Shown: positions 34,665 through 47,817 of the stretch, piece after piece
How positions within the stretch are numbered: the stretch's first letter is position 1
Layout: each line of letters opens with the position of its first letter
Assembly (NCBI GenBank): GCA_028023455.1
Contig: JAQFVV010000001.1
Span: 20,331,611-20,395,610 of the forward strand
Source: Epiperipatus broadwayi
Lineage: Eukaryota > Onychophora > Udeonychophora > Euonychophora > Peripatidae
DNA length: 64,000 bases
Direction of reading: 5' to 3'
Position numbers and translations under genes: made by a program
The notes under the pieces: generated by a model
Databases searched by the model: none
Seen by the model: the letters and a program-made list of their open reading frames with translations, nothing else
What the model was told of the DNA's origin: nothing

Positions 34665-36463
34665 TGTAACGGGCTGGAGGATTACATAAGAGATAGGGGG
34701 AACGCATCTTACTATGGTCGGACTTTGGGTCTTCAGATAGGATGCAAGTGATTACGCGATGAAATACATAACCTATGATTGTACCTACTTCCAATAGACT
34801 AGCTCTACCTATTTTTATTAACCTAGATACAATTTGGGTCAGTTCATCCAATTCTCACCCCTTTCTAGCCGCGTTATACCACAGTATTCAAACTCAGGGA
34901 GTAATTGCCTGAGCTCTCTTATCAGGGAAGAAGATCACACTAATAGTAGTTATTGCACTTCTATATAAGTGATAATTAATTACCAAAAATCAATTAAGCA
35001 TAAGATATATAAAATAAAAAAAATATGTATGTGCAGTATAAGTATATATGTATTAAAAGCTATAATAAATGACTTAAATATGTATGTGTATTTCCTCTAT
35101 CATAGTAATAATATTAATAGGTGTAAAACTAAATAAGATTATAATGTTTATAATGGGTATGTGCATAATGAAGAACTATAAAGCTGGTGATGGATATTGA
35201 AATAATGATGAGTTAGAGACCAAATTAAAATAACAAATTATATAAACATTTATTGATTGACAAATAAAAAAATAAAAATATGCAATATGAATAACACTTA
35301 AATCTGATATATATAATTTATTTTGTCAGGATGAAATTCTACCATATCGATAACTATAATGATATTAATAAAATAAAACCCTTGCCATAAACCCAATGGT
35401 AGAAGTTCATGTACTTGACTAATTATTTACAACAACGAATATGGAAAATTATAATATGTATATGTGATTGCGAATTTAGCTGACTAATTTAAAATGTGTA
35501 TACAAACATAACAACAATAAAAAGACCTCTGTTTTCTAGATACCTCAATGGTTATAAATCATTGATTTATAAAAGCAATACAAAAGTAAGCTTAATTAAT
35601 AATAGTAAAAAATATATCATTGTGTTTTGCTTACTATAAGATAATATTAAAATTTCTTACCTCCTAATTTTGTCAAAAGTCAGTCAGATGGGGCGGTCAA
35701 AACTATTATTTTTTTTTATACAATTAGAGATGATGAAAATATATGTATATAAATCTAATTTTTCCCCCTTATTACTCTCATACAGAGTAACTCCAAAATT
35801 ATACACATTAGCTTCCATTTGTAGAAACGAAAATAATACATAAAATTTACAATAGACAAAATAATAAAACAAAAATTACAATTCTTATCCCATTATGTTA
35901 ATTAAAGTTCGATAAGTCTTCTGGAAATTGTTCATTTATTAAATAAATTCCTAGGAATGGAGATGAAGTTTTGCTCCCACGAAGAATAGAAGTTTCTTGT
36001 CTGAGTCAAAAAATAATAATGTTCTCCAATTATCCTGTCTTGGATTTGTTTAGGCATTTTATTTAAAGCAAAGATGGTTTTTAAGTTTCTCCTAAATGGG
36101 CAGGTAAAATCTTTAAACTTTCATGGCTTTATCGATGACGTATTATTACCCCATGGTAAAAACTTTTCAGCAAGCAATCATGATATAAAAATAATATATA
36201 TTTATTGATTCATTTGCTGCTCAAGATTTCAATGACGATATTATTATTTATCAAAACAATTATTTATTGAATATTACTGCAACGCTTAAATTTAGCTAAA
36301 ATTTATCTAATCAGCAAATAATTTAAAACTTCTTACTTTCAAATCATTTCTTTCCCTTCAAATGATTGCTTTAAAATTTCAGCTTTTGATCACTTTGATT
36401 AATATTTTTAAAAAAATATTTATATATTTGAATTCGAATATTCAGATCCATTTTGTATTCGAA
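34665..36463 (-). repeat. LTR, right copy (5' LTR in element orientation)
   Basis: Matches 29574-31371 almost base for base. The end at 36463 is defined only by loss of similarity. No TG start or target duplication is seen there, so the true LTR may extend a little to the right, the left copy having been cut by the pol deletion. Confidence 0.8.
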
Positions 36464-37919
36464 AACTATTTTTTTAAACAGAAAAAAATAATAATGTTCT
36501 CTCTTAAAAAAAAAAACAGAAGACAATTATAACAATTAATCCTGCGTTTCGGTCGTGTGAAGTTATTTTAAACATTTTAACCTTGACATTTCCTATTGTT
36601 TAAATGACGTAATATAAATAAATGGGATTATAACTAAAAATAATAATTTATAAATATTTTAAATTTCATTTCTACAAATCTCATCTCCACAAATGGTGCC
36701 ATGTGTTTAGGTTTAGGTTTTAATTCAGTCATTGTTTTTATTTTTTATTTTTAAGTTTATGTGTAAGTTTCTATTTTATTTTTATAGTCATCCCCAATTA
36801 TTAACATATAATACCCTTTTATTCCAGTGTTAATATACCTATCTGTTTCTCCCTAGTAATTTAATGGCTTTTATTACCTCCTTAAAAATAAAAAGATGTT
36901 TATACACATGTATATGTTGGAAAGAAAAAAAAATGTTAATATGTCAATTTGCTTAGCAACTTATTGGTTAAACTAATATATTACAAGGCTCCAATTGGTA
37001 GAGTGTCTTAAAATAACTGGATGGTGTGGCAGTTTGTAGCTCATCACTACAATATATATAAAAGTCATCGCAATTAAAAATATCTAAGTAATTGAAAATA
37101 GATACTATAAATTACTTGTGTATAAACTAATAATATATTATAAAAAATTTCTGTTTATAAAATGGCATAACTTTTTGTTTCATCATAATATTCACTTCAA
37201 AAAAAGTTTGAGAAATCAAGATTTTTATTTGCAGATCATTTAATATATATATATATAATCAATAACTGCTTGTTTTTTGAAAAAAAAAAAGAATATCCTT
37301 TTAAAAATGATGATGATTATTTTTCTTATAAACAAGAGAAATAATTATTATTGAAGTTAAAGATGATTTTCACGCATATTAAGAATTTGCAAATAATAGT
37401 ATAATATATGTAAAAAAAAAAAAAAAAAATCAACATTTAAATAGATCTTTTCATTTTTCCTCTTCCGGAGATGAATGTGAGACTTTTTCAAGCTAAATCC
37501 ATTCTAAATGATTAATTTTAAAAAATATAAACCTCTAAATAATGAACAAATAAAAAAAAACAGAAATTTTTACAATCAATAAAAGTTAAATAAAGTGCAA
37601 ATAAATAAAAAAAATTATTTGCATTCACAAACTACAATTTAGAGATTCTTTTTCTTTCTTGAAGTCTCACCAAAACGTGAGACTTATGAAAATTTCATTT
37701 AGTAAAGTTCAAATTTAAATTTAAATTGAACTTGCCATAAACTAAATTTTCCAAAACTTCCAAAATAATTAGCTAAAAAAGTATTTTGTTATTAAGAAAG
37801 AGTAGCTAAACTATCAATGAGATGTATAGAAATGAGTCATTTTTTAAATTCGATATTTCAAAATTATTGGTAACCATTAACAACATAATTTCAACTTCTT
37901 GGAGGCCTTAAAGGAACCA
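36464..37919. other. AT-rich non-coding DNA with small palindromes
   Basis: No gene. A perfect 9-bp stem with a 6-nt loop (AAGTCTCAC...GTGAGACTT) occupies 37662-37685, and a near-perfect 29-nt palindrome built on TTTAAATTTAAA occupies 37705-37733. Confidence 0.4.
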
Positions 37920-40900
37920 AGCAGTGCAAATTTCTAATATCCAAAACCATATGTTTTTGTCATTGCAGCTGTTATTACTGTGATTATTTATATAGTATAC
38001 AAACATGGATGGGTGGCTCACCAACACGCATTAGCCAGATGGTGAGTTTATTGGCTTTTTACCTCTGAGTTTAAGATCAAGAAACACCATGGTCTTTCTT
38101 CTCACTTACCTGATAAGGCAGAATGAATGTATGTTTAAATGATAAATATTTTTTCAATAGATCATGACAGACAAAAATAAATAATGGCCCTTATTCCCAG
38201 GAGGTTGTAAAGTCACCAACCAAGGCAGCAATTGGTGAATAAAGGTAGAGAGTGCTAAGAATCCCCTGATTGTGGACCCAGGCTGCCATTTGATGATGAC
38301 ATTTTATTTAGGTACTGACAACTGTAGATCACTTTCAAGTGAAGAAGATTGCAAGAAGAACTGTTTTATATTAAATGGGACATTATTTCACTTTGTGAAC
38401 TTAGAAGAAAAGGTGAAGAGATAATTGATTTAAAAAATAGACATGTACTCTACTATAAAGGCACAAATATTGGAAATACAGGTGGGGTAGGATTCATTAT
38501 AAATTAAAAGTGGAAGAACAACATTATGGAAATTGATGGTGTATTGGATAGAGTGGCAAGATTAGTTATATAACTTAATAACAAATACCAAATACAGATA
38601 ATTCAGGTTTATGCCTCAACAAGTTCTCATAATGTCTGAAGTAGTAGAAGATTTTTATATAGATGTACAAAAATTTTTTGATCAGAATAAACAACATTTT
38701 AAAATTGGTATGGAAGACTTTAAGGCTAGAATTGGTAAACAAATAAAAAATGAAAGTGGTATAGGTAATTTTGGTTATGGTGATAAAAATGAGAGAGGAC
38801 ATAGACTTATGGAATTTGAAGAAAAAGAAAAACTTTATTTTATGAATTATTTTTTTTGAGAAAAATCTTAAAAGGAAATGGACATGGAAACATCCAAATG
38901 AAGGTACAGCTGATTTGGATTATATTTTGACTAACATAAAATAAATATTTCAAGACTGTAATGTTTTTAATAAATTTAACACAAGAAGTGATCATTGATT
39001 AATATGATATGTGTTAATGCAAAACTAGAGATACAAAAATTATTGAGAAAAACAATATTTACAGTTGATATTCCTAATCTTCAGAAACATTCTAATGAAT
39101 TTAAATTAGAACTTACAAATTGGTTTCAAGTATTAATAAATTTTGAACATGATTCAGATTTGAATTAAATTAATATGAAAATAACTAATACACTTTTAAA
39201 AACTGCAACAAAAATAGCTGGTAGAAAAAAGCAGCAATTGACAAATAAAATTTCTACTGAGACTAGAGAATTTATGAAGAAAAAATGGAATATGAAGATA
39301 TACAAAAATGATGCATTAAAGAGGATTGAATATCTCGAATTTTGTAAAATGGTACGAAAAAAAGTTGAAAATAATATAAGAAAGTATAACTGTAAACTAG
39401 CAAGGAAAGTTGTAGAAGAAAATAAGTCTCAAGAGGGTGAAACAACATTTTGGTATTGGTAGGAAATTTATATATGCAATAAGAAAAAAAGATGGAATTA
39501 TTACTAAAAAAAGAAATGACATCACAAAATTGGTAGAAGATTTCTATCAAGAATTATATAGTAATAAAGAACAAGTACCTCCTATATCTATTATATCTTC
39601 TGAATAGCCCAGAATTTTAATTGAAGAAGTGAGACATGCAATTAAATTTATGAAGAAAGAAAAAACTCCAGGAAATGATGAGAATTATAATTGATATATT
39701 AAAAGAAGCAGGTGAAGAAGTATAAAAATTTTATCAAAGTTATATACCAAATGTCTAAAACATAAGGATATACCTGATGATTAGAAAAATGCAGTATTAA
39801 TATTTTAAAAAGGTGATAAAGAAGATATTAGAAATTACAGACCTATCAGCCCTTTATCAATTTTATATAATTACAACTCATCTAAAGGAACACTGGATTT
39901 CCACCAACCAAGAGAACAAACTGGATTTAAATGTGGTTTTAGTGCAGTAGATCATATCCAGGTATTGAGAGAAGTTATAGAAAGGACAAATGAATATGAG
40001 TTGCCATTATGCTTTAGATTTGTACATTATGAAAAAGCATTTGATTCTATAAATATTTCTTCAGTGATTAAAGCATTGGATCATCAAGGTATAGATCCAG
40101 GATGTTGTCATATTTTAAAGAATATTTATAAAAATGCAACAGCAACAATTAGATTACATAATGATACTAGGAAAGTCAACACTGAGAAGAGTATAAGACA
40201 GGGTGACTCCATATCTCCAAAAATTTTTACAGCAGTGCTGCAAGAAATATTTTATGGATTAAACTGAGAAGCTAAAGGAGTGAAAGTAAATGGAGATTAT
40301 TTAAGTCCTTTAGATTTTGCAGATGATGTACTTGTTTTTTCAAATAATGCTTTAGAGATGCAGGAAAAATGTGCAACAGTTATCAGATGAAAGTAGGAAA
40401 GTAGAATTAAAGATAAATATTAAAAAGACTAAAGTAATGTTTAATGGATTTTCTCAAAATATGAAAAGAAAGATTGGTTATGATGAGTTAGAAGAAGTTA
40501 ACAGCTACAAATACCTTGGTCAGATGATTAATACAGACAGAAACATAATGGATGAAAATAATCATAGAATTAAACCTGGTTAGGGTGCTTTTGGTAGAAA
40601 TAACTTGATACTTAAAGGAAATATGTCTATGTGTTTGAAAATAAAGGTTTTTAATAAATGTGTTTTACCAGTTCTTACTTATGGATCTGAGACTTGGACA
40701 CTTAATAGAAGAGCAATACAGACACTTCAGACCACTTAAAGAAGTATGAAGAGATGCATGTTGGGAGTAACAGGAAGAGATCAAAAACACAATATATGGA
40801 TAAGAGGACACACAGGTGTTACAGACCTCATTAAAAAAATTAAGACTGAAGTGGAGTTGAGTTGGACATATTGCTAGAAGAGAATATAATAGATGTACAA

Positions 40901-41087
40901 TTAAAATCTTAAACTGGATTCCAAGAGATTGTAAAAGAACCAGAAAGAGACCACATGTGAGATGCATGGATGAAATAAGAAAGTGTACAGGAGTGATGTG
41001 AAGAAACTAAAGATCGGAGAAAATGGATTGAACTTGGAGAGACCATCTTTCTGCAGTGTACTGATAATAGTTGATGAAGATGATGAT
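37920..41087 (+). mobile_element. RTE-clade LINE, full-length, decayed
   Basis: The most complete RTE copy, about 3.17 kb. Its 5' untranslated region (about 37920-38200) is conserved with the reverse copies near 44510-44780 and 29265-29530 (for example TTGCAGCTGTTATTACTGTGATTATT). It continues through the APE-RT coding region and ends in GATGAAGATGATGAT at 41074-41087. No target-site duplication was recognised. Confidence 0.85.
38395..41074 (+). pseudogene. RTE endonuclease-reverse transcriptase ORF (broken)
   Basis: Decayed APE-RT polyprotein. The AP-endonuclease part reads SLCELRRKGEE, GGVGFIIN, DRVARLV, IQVYAST and IGNFGYGDKNERG (38395-38860), the standard catalytic blocks of the EEP fold used for target nicking. 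The RT part reads NYRPISPLSILY (39830), HIQVLREVIERTNEYELPL (39955), VRQGDSISPK-like (40190) and DFADDVLVF (40315), where FADD is the polymerase catalytic box. The C-terminal part reads SYKYLGQ, LTYGSETW, GHIARREY and RKRPHVR. Open pieces are 38611-38859, 39175-39462, 39965-40267 and 40371-40583. Numerous stops and shifts make it inactive. Confidence 0.85.
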
Positions 41088-41306
41088 ATACGCTATTCAG
41101 TAAAGAGTTTTTTAATCCTTAAATTCATTCTCTCAAAATCTATATTAGATCTTATATATCACAATCAAATAAGGAATTCTCAATCTTTCCTAGTAATAAA
41201 CAACTGTTAAAAACAATTATTGTTTAATCATTTTGCAATAATAGTTAAAAATATGTATGATATGGACAAATATATTTTGCACACACGTTGCAAAAGTTAT
41301 AAAAAA

Positions 41307-41426
41307 AAAATTAATATTGTCAAGCGTTGATGGCCTAGTGGTTAGCGTAGCTGCCTTCCAAGCAGCTGGTCCGGATTAGTTTCTTGGTCAACGCTTTGAC
41401 ATATATATATATAAAATTAATACTGT
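41307..41426 (+). mobile_element. tRNA-derived mini-retroposon (tRNA-only SINE), copy 2
   Basis: A tRNA-like body (41324-41395) plus an (AT)n tail (to about 41412) is flanked by a 14-bp direct repeat, AAAATTAATATTGT at 41307-41320 and AAAATTAATACTGT at 41413-41426. It has the same structure as copy 1 at 1926-2053 but a different 3' tail and an independent insertion site, which supports active retroposition of this tRNA-like family. Confidence 0.7.
41324..41395 (+). tRNA. tRNA-like sequence (pseudo-tRNA, UCC-type loop)
   Basis: The acceptor is a perfect 7-bp stem, GCGTTGA with TCAACGC, extended outward by TGTCAA/TTTGACA. The A-box region reads TGGCCTAGTGGTTAGCG, and the anticodon stem CTGC/GCAG encloses CTTCCAA (anticodon TCC, Gly). 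The T-arm is degraded (GGATTAGTTTC instead of GGTTCGANTCC). The different anticodon compared with 1947-2018 and the flanking direct repeats indicate a pseudogene. Confidence 0.55.
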
Positions 41427-41854
41427 AATTTTTTTCATTATCTTTTTTTTTTCTAGATATTGTATTTTTGTCATACTGGAATACTTTTATTGGAAGACGT
41501 TTTGGGATTTTTACCCTCCTTTTTGTTAATTCCTGGGGCATATAAACAGGCTTTGTCTTTTAATTAAAAATTTTTTTTTCTTTTCCACAAATAAATTTAG
41601 CTAAAATAAAAGTATTTCTAAATATATATATATATTTAGTGGTAGATTGAATAGGTTCGCTATTGTTTTCATTCAGAGTGCAGAGCTGTATCAGATTGGT
41701 TGTTGCACATCAATACATCTATATTGTGGATTTAACTTCTATATATAATGGTGATTTCATTTATTAATTAATTTACATATATAAATATACACAAAATGCC
41801 TGATCTCCATTTGAGAAACAATGTATATACATATATTTGCACTTAAATTGCACT
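41427..41854. other. AT-rich non-coding DNA
   Basis: No gene recognised; a short (TA)n run lies near 41620-41636. Confidence 0.4.
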
Positions 41855-44780
41855 ATCATCATCATCATTTTGAACTTTAATAGATCCTTGCAGAATGAAG
41901 ACTTTTTCCAAGTTTAATCCAATTACTCTGCTTCCTGGTTTCTTTTCTTTACAATACCCCAGCAAACATTACTTCATCTATCTATCACATATGGTCTCTT
42001 TTTATGACTGTTTCAATCTCTTAGGATCCCATTTGAAACTTCAGCTATCAATTCTATTATCACCTATTCTATCAGTAACTTTTTCTCAATTCAATTCTGT
42101 TCTCTTAATTGTATTAAAAATGTTATCTCTTTTGTTTTTGATTGCTTCTTCTTACTTCTATCAACCATCTTTCTATACATCATTAATTTATCTGAACTCT
42201 CTGAATTATTGCTCTTATGTTAAGAACCAAGTTTCAGATCCACAGGTAAGAACTGGTAAACATATCAATTAAAAATCTTCCTTTTCAATCACAAAGGCAC
42301 AGTTTATTTTAGCAATAAATTATTTCTATCAAAATCACTTCACCCACAAGTCTACTTGTATGATTAATTTTATTCATTGTGTTTATGTTTGTGCTAATAA
42401 CATGACCAAGACATTTGTAGTTGTTAACTTCTAATTCAGAATTATCATTCTTTATTTTCTTCTTCTGAAAAACCCACTGAACATTATTTTATCATTTATC
42501 TTTAGGCTTATTTGTTGTTTAATTTTTGTAACATTTTCTAAAGCTCTGAAACATTATTTGCAAAAAGACTACATTATCTACAAAATCTATGATTTAAATA
42601 ATTTCCATTTACTTTTATTATCTTAGTTTCCCATTTTAATCTATAAAATACTTTTTGCAAACCTGCTGTAAAAACTTGGAGAAATAGAATCACCCTAATG
42701 TATACCCTTGTCAATGTTAATCTTATGTGTATCACTATATAATCTAGTCATCAGATTGTTGTATTTGGATAAACATTCTTCAGAATATAACAATATTCTG
42801 TGTCTATATCTTGATGAATCATTGGTTCAAGCACAATAGAAGTACTTATAAACATAAATGACTTTTTATAATCTACAAATTAAAATCATAGTTGCAACTC
42901 ATATTTAATGAACCTTACAATAACTTCTCTCATTACTTGAATGTGATCTACTATGCTAAACTAATTTGTTCAATTCAAAATCACTGGAGATGGGCTGTAA
43001 TTATCTGCATAAAGATTTTGCATAAAACTGATAGAAAACTGTAATTTATAATACTTTCTTTATCACCTTTCTTAAATGTCAATATTACTACTGCATTCTT
43101 CCAATCATTTGATACATCTTTATTATTTGGTATATAATTTTGCCAAAAAAATGTCTATTTCTTTACATATTTCTTTTGAGGTATTGATTATAATTCCATT
43201 ATTACCTGGAGTTTTTCCTTTTTTCATAGATTTAATTGCATGTTTTGCTTTTTCTTTAAAAATGTGGAGCAATTCAAAAGATGTAATAATTTTAATAGAT
43301 GCTTCATTGTTTTTTTTGTTGTTGTTGTTGTTTATTACTATATAATTGCTTACAGAACTCTTCTCTTTTTATGAAGTCATCTTTCTTTGTAATAATAGTT
43401 CTACCTTTTTTCCTTATTGCAGAAATAAATTTCCAACCAATATTAAAATGTTTTATAATTTTGAAACTTTTATTCTCTTCTATAGCTTCCTTCGCTAATT
43501 CACAATTATATTTTCTTATATCATTTTATTACCTCTTTTTTGTTTGGTTTTACAACACTCTAGATATTCAATCCTTCTTAATGATCATTTTTTTTAAATT
43601 TACAGATTCTTTCTTTTCTTCATATATTCTTTCTTGTTTCAGTAAAAAATTTATTGATAAATTTATCTTTCTAACAGTCCTTAATAGATTATCAATTAGC
43701 TTCTTATTGATTTGAATCACTATTTTCAAAGACTGTTAAAATTTTTAAATGACAAGTTCTGATTTAATTTATTAGAATGTTTTTGAAGATTAGGAATGTC
43801 AACACACTTTCTTAATAGGTTTTATCTCTCTAGTTTTGTATTAATATGTGTCTTACATCTTATTAATCAATGACTGCTTCTTGTATTGAATCTATTAAGA
43901 ATATTACAATATTGAAATATATATTTTTTATTAATCAAGATATAATCAATTCTATTGTAACTTCATTTGGATTCTTCTATGTCCATTTAGCATTTTTCAT
44001 ATTTCTTAAAAAAAAAAAAGAACTTACAATAGTTTTTCTTTTTCTATAAACTCCATATGTCTGTGACCTGTCTTATTTCTATCACTAAAGTGAGTTACCT
44101 TTGGTACATTCAATTCTGATCAAAAGCATTTTGGACAATCATATAAAAATTCTCTATTTCTTCATCACAATAACAACTTATTTGAATATAAATCTGAATT
44201 ATGTCCATATAATATGTTCCATTAAGCTGAATTATGTCCACATATGTTTCATTAAGCTGAATAAGTATCATCAATATCCACAATGTTTTTCTTTCATTTT
44301 TTATTTATAATGAATTCCACTCCACTTGCACTACCAATATTTGTGACTTTGTAATAAACTACATGACCAGAGTATTAATAGCATCTTTCACTTTTGACGA
44401 CCAACCATTGCACTGGCTGGTGATTTTACTGACTCATGGGATTAAATATCATAATTTAATTTTATTCTATCGCATTTGCAAATACCTATAAACAAAAATT
44501 ATTCACACACACACACATTCATTCTGCATTCATGAAAAGTCATGATATTTTAATAAAAAATTATCAGATAACTGAGAATAAAGACTATATTATTTTTCTT
44601 CATACAGTCCAATGCATATTGGAGAGCAATTCATCCATATTCATTTACTATATTAATAATCACATAGTAATACCAGCTGCAATGATAAAAACTTATGCTG
44701 TGAACATTAGAAATTCATCATGCTTGATTCTTTATCAAATAAAAATAAAAATCTCCTTATAAGTAACAGCAAATTTCTTT
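41855..44780 (-). mobile_element. RTE-clade LINE, near full length, decayed
   Basis: Reverse-strand copy from the (TGA)n tail, seen as ATCATCATCATCATT at 41855, through the C-terminal part, RT and endonuclease, to a 5' untranslated region at about 44430-44780. That region matches the copies at 37920 and 29265. A CA microsatellite (44504-44516) sits in the 5' region. All reading frames are broken. The long plus-strand open stretches 41895-42272, 43076-43345 and 43299-43715 are antisense shadows of the coding region. Confidence 0.85.
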
Positions 44781-47700
44781 CTGCAGCCAAAACAGTATGA
44801 AGATGACTATAGTCTTACCACATATTTGTTTTTAGTTATAATATACATTTTATTATTCCTCTTTTTTTTTTAGTCATTTTATTAATAATATATAGTATTC
44901 TTAAAACACACAAATCTTGTGAATTTCATTCTTATAAAAAGAAAAAAGCTAGTATTAAGCAGCCCTAACTTGAGCGACATGTAACCATAAACTTTAAAAT
45001 GATACCAAATATCTATATATAATGTTTCTATATAAAATAAGTAACACATACCCAATAAAAAAAAATTCAAGCTTTTTTAATTGTTTATTGCAAAACTTTG
45101 AAGAACGTTTAGATTCTTGATGTCATCATGCTCTAATGTATATGTTGCCTTTTAAACGGTTATCAATATTACGAACTAATTTTTAATGAAATAGTATTAT
45201 TTTATTTGAATATTACCTTTTACCTTTGAAAGCAAAAAATATTAAATCTACTTACAAATTTTCTGATTTCTCAAACATATTTAAGATAGACAGATTATGT
45301 GTAAGACAGATTAGTAATTTATTTATTTCAATTTTCCACACACAATTCTTAAATGGAAAAGAATGTTACAAATTGTGCTTAAATTAAATCATCTTACCCT
45401 TTAATGTTTCTTAATTCAATTGTTTTTAAAAGCTAGACTATTATTTGCTCTCAATTATTTCATTGTGCTGTAATTATTAAAAATAAAGATTTTCTTCTAG
45501 GTTTAAAATCACATTAATGTTAACCTCAGACATAAATTCATAAAATTTAAAAATAGAAAACTGCTCAATTCTTTATTTAAAAATAAAAAAGAGAAAGAAA
45601 CATAACTAATTGTAAAATATTTTAGAAAACATTTAAAGATTAATTCTCTATAATATTGTTATTACATTTTGAATAATAAACTCTGAATGAAATTTTTTTA
45701 CTTTATGGTACTCCAAATTTATTGATCATTGATATTGACAATAGATGGCTCTGATGTGGTGTTAATTGGCAGAATTACTGCTTCTAAAAGCACAGTCGAA
45801 TGTATGCATCGAATGTCATGCAATGTTTATTTGTAGAGAGATCTTAATTCTAGTAATGAGAAATTTATTAGGCATTCTTTAATAATAATGTGCTTGCTTG
45901 TCAATAAGTTTTCAACCATTTAAATTTTTTTATAATAATTTAATAGTTACAGAATCAATAAACAAAAATAAAACAAATGTTTTATTTATATAATAGTAAA
46001 TAAAGCTTAATCAATATAATATATATATATATGTGTATAATGCAGGCAGATTCTCTCCAAGAAATGCTGCAGCAAAATACTAAAGCCCCCTCCCCTCCCT
46101 CACTATCATAATAAATTTTAAAATATTTTTTCCAGATTTATTCATTGTAATAACATAATTTGAAATGATGTTAAGCACATTACAAATAAATGACATATAT
46201 TCAATCAATTTTCAAGTCACTTTGAAAGGAGTACTTTTTTCATAATAGAAATAAGTATCCTTTTGTAATTATCACATATGCTATGAAAACAAATAAGACA
46301 CATATAAGTCAACATAAAGTTGCCTTTTAAAAAAGTTCAATAATCAGAAACATAAATGAAATTCTTACCTAATCTAATGGTCATTATACTTTGAGTTGCA
46401 GAATATTATTTTATTTTGTTATAAGAGTAGGTAATATAGAGAAAAATTAATAGTTCATTTACTGACTCTGAGAAACTGTACCTTTCTTTTTTGAATATCA
46501 ATCTAGGATTTACAAAAAAAAAGTACTTTGTTGAAGTGAGAGATAAAACAAACTGGATTTATATATTCAGAGATGTGTCCTGTAATCAATTATCCCAAGT
46601 TTAAAAAAGATAGTTTGGCCCTCATATTATAACAATATCAAGTGATAATTTGAAGAAGAATTAAAAAGTTGAGAAAGCTACATGACAGAAACATTTACCA
46701 AATGTTCATTGATTATCATGTGCATTTTTCAAAAAATAATAATAATGATGCGCAACAAATATAATGAGTTTATCAGCAACACATTTATAACATTGAAAAG
46801 CACTAGCAAGTCAGGGATCTTTGAAATATTGACTAACTACAGAAGTATTCAAAACGCAGGTGAAAATCAAACAAAGCATTTTTTTTTAAATTACAAGCTT
46901 ACATTTTTCAGTTGAATTTAATAGATATGTAAATATATGAATATTTAAAAATTAAATTGTATTCTCGATAAATATTGATTACCTTTACCTACTTATATGT
47001 ATACTGAAAAACAAATTTTTTATATATTATTTTACAAAATCATAAAGGTAAAAATAACTTTTCCAATTTTCTAAAAGTCATATAAAATTAAAAATTGGTA
47101 TATTGAATGCAACAGGATATAAAAGTAATAATGCATTTCAAAAATTAAATTTTAAATAACATATTTTTAAAAAATTATAAATATTTTTCTTCTTTTTTTT
47201 TTTTACGTTATTTAATAATCAAAACTATATATAAAATTTCAAATAATAGAAACTTCTTTTTTATAGGATATTGTTGTTGTTGTTGTTTAATTAAAGTATC
47301 TAGAAATCAGATGACATATTTGTGAGTTTTAAAGATAATTAAAAAATGAGAAAAGAATCATCAAGATATAGGTCAATATTTATATTTTTAGATTAAAACA
47401 GTAATATTTAAAATTGAAATAAAAATTGTTAACATATGTAATGGCAATGTTTTATATTAATGTAAAGTATTTTCAATGGTATCTACTATATATAAATGAA
47501 GATGAACACACATACAATCTAATTTAATAGATTTAAATAAAATAATTTACAAATTTTAATATTACTATATACTAAACAGATTTTAATGATTTTTATTTAA
47601 ATGTATTCAAAAGACAAGTTTTAATGTAACCTGACATTTATGATGGGTGTGGTCGATTTTAACATAAATATATGAAGATATTTTACAAATTACTCAAAAT

Positions 47701-47817
47701 GTATTTATATATATACACACACATATGACCTTCCGTTTATAAATAAATAAATATAAACAGATGACATTTATAAAATACTATCACCAACATTGAAACAATT
47801 ATTTATTTACAGCTTTT
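44781..47817. other. AT-rich non-coding DNA
   Basis: About 3 kb without a recognisable gene. A less AT-rich patch at 45730-45850 has no usable reading frame. A C-rich polypyrimidine patch lies at 46086-46100. Confidence 0.4.

Larger units (their letters stand above)
29574..36463 (-). mobile_element. Gypsy-like LTR retrotransposon, Gag-Pro only, young
   Basis: Two direct repeats of about 1.8 kb (29574-31371 and 34665-36463) differ at only about nine substitutions plus several small indels seen by eye. They enclose reverse-strand Gag and protease genes. Order on the minus strand: 5' LTR (right), tRNA primer site, Gag in two pieces, protease, 3' LTR (left). RT, RNase H, integrase and a polypurine tract are missing. 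The coding sequence stops in the linker after protease and runs straight into LTR sequence. The left flank is ATAT inside (TA)n, but no matching duplication is visible on the right. The near-identical LTRs imply recent movement, presumably with pol from a relative. Confidence 0.85.

Noticed and set aside
41895-43715. Long plus-strand ORFs (41895-42272, 43076-43345, 43299-43715) as host membrane-protein genes
   Set aside because: They are antisense to a reverse-strand RTE copy; the F/L/I/S-rich composition comes from reading AT-rich antisense LINE sequence.
45730-45850. Less AT-rich patch as a possible exon
   Set aside because: No open frame with acceptable splice sites was found on either strand.
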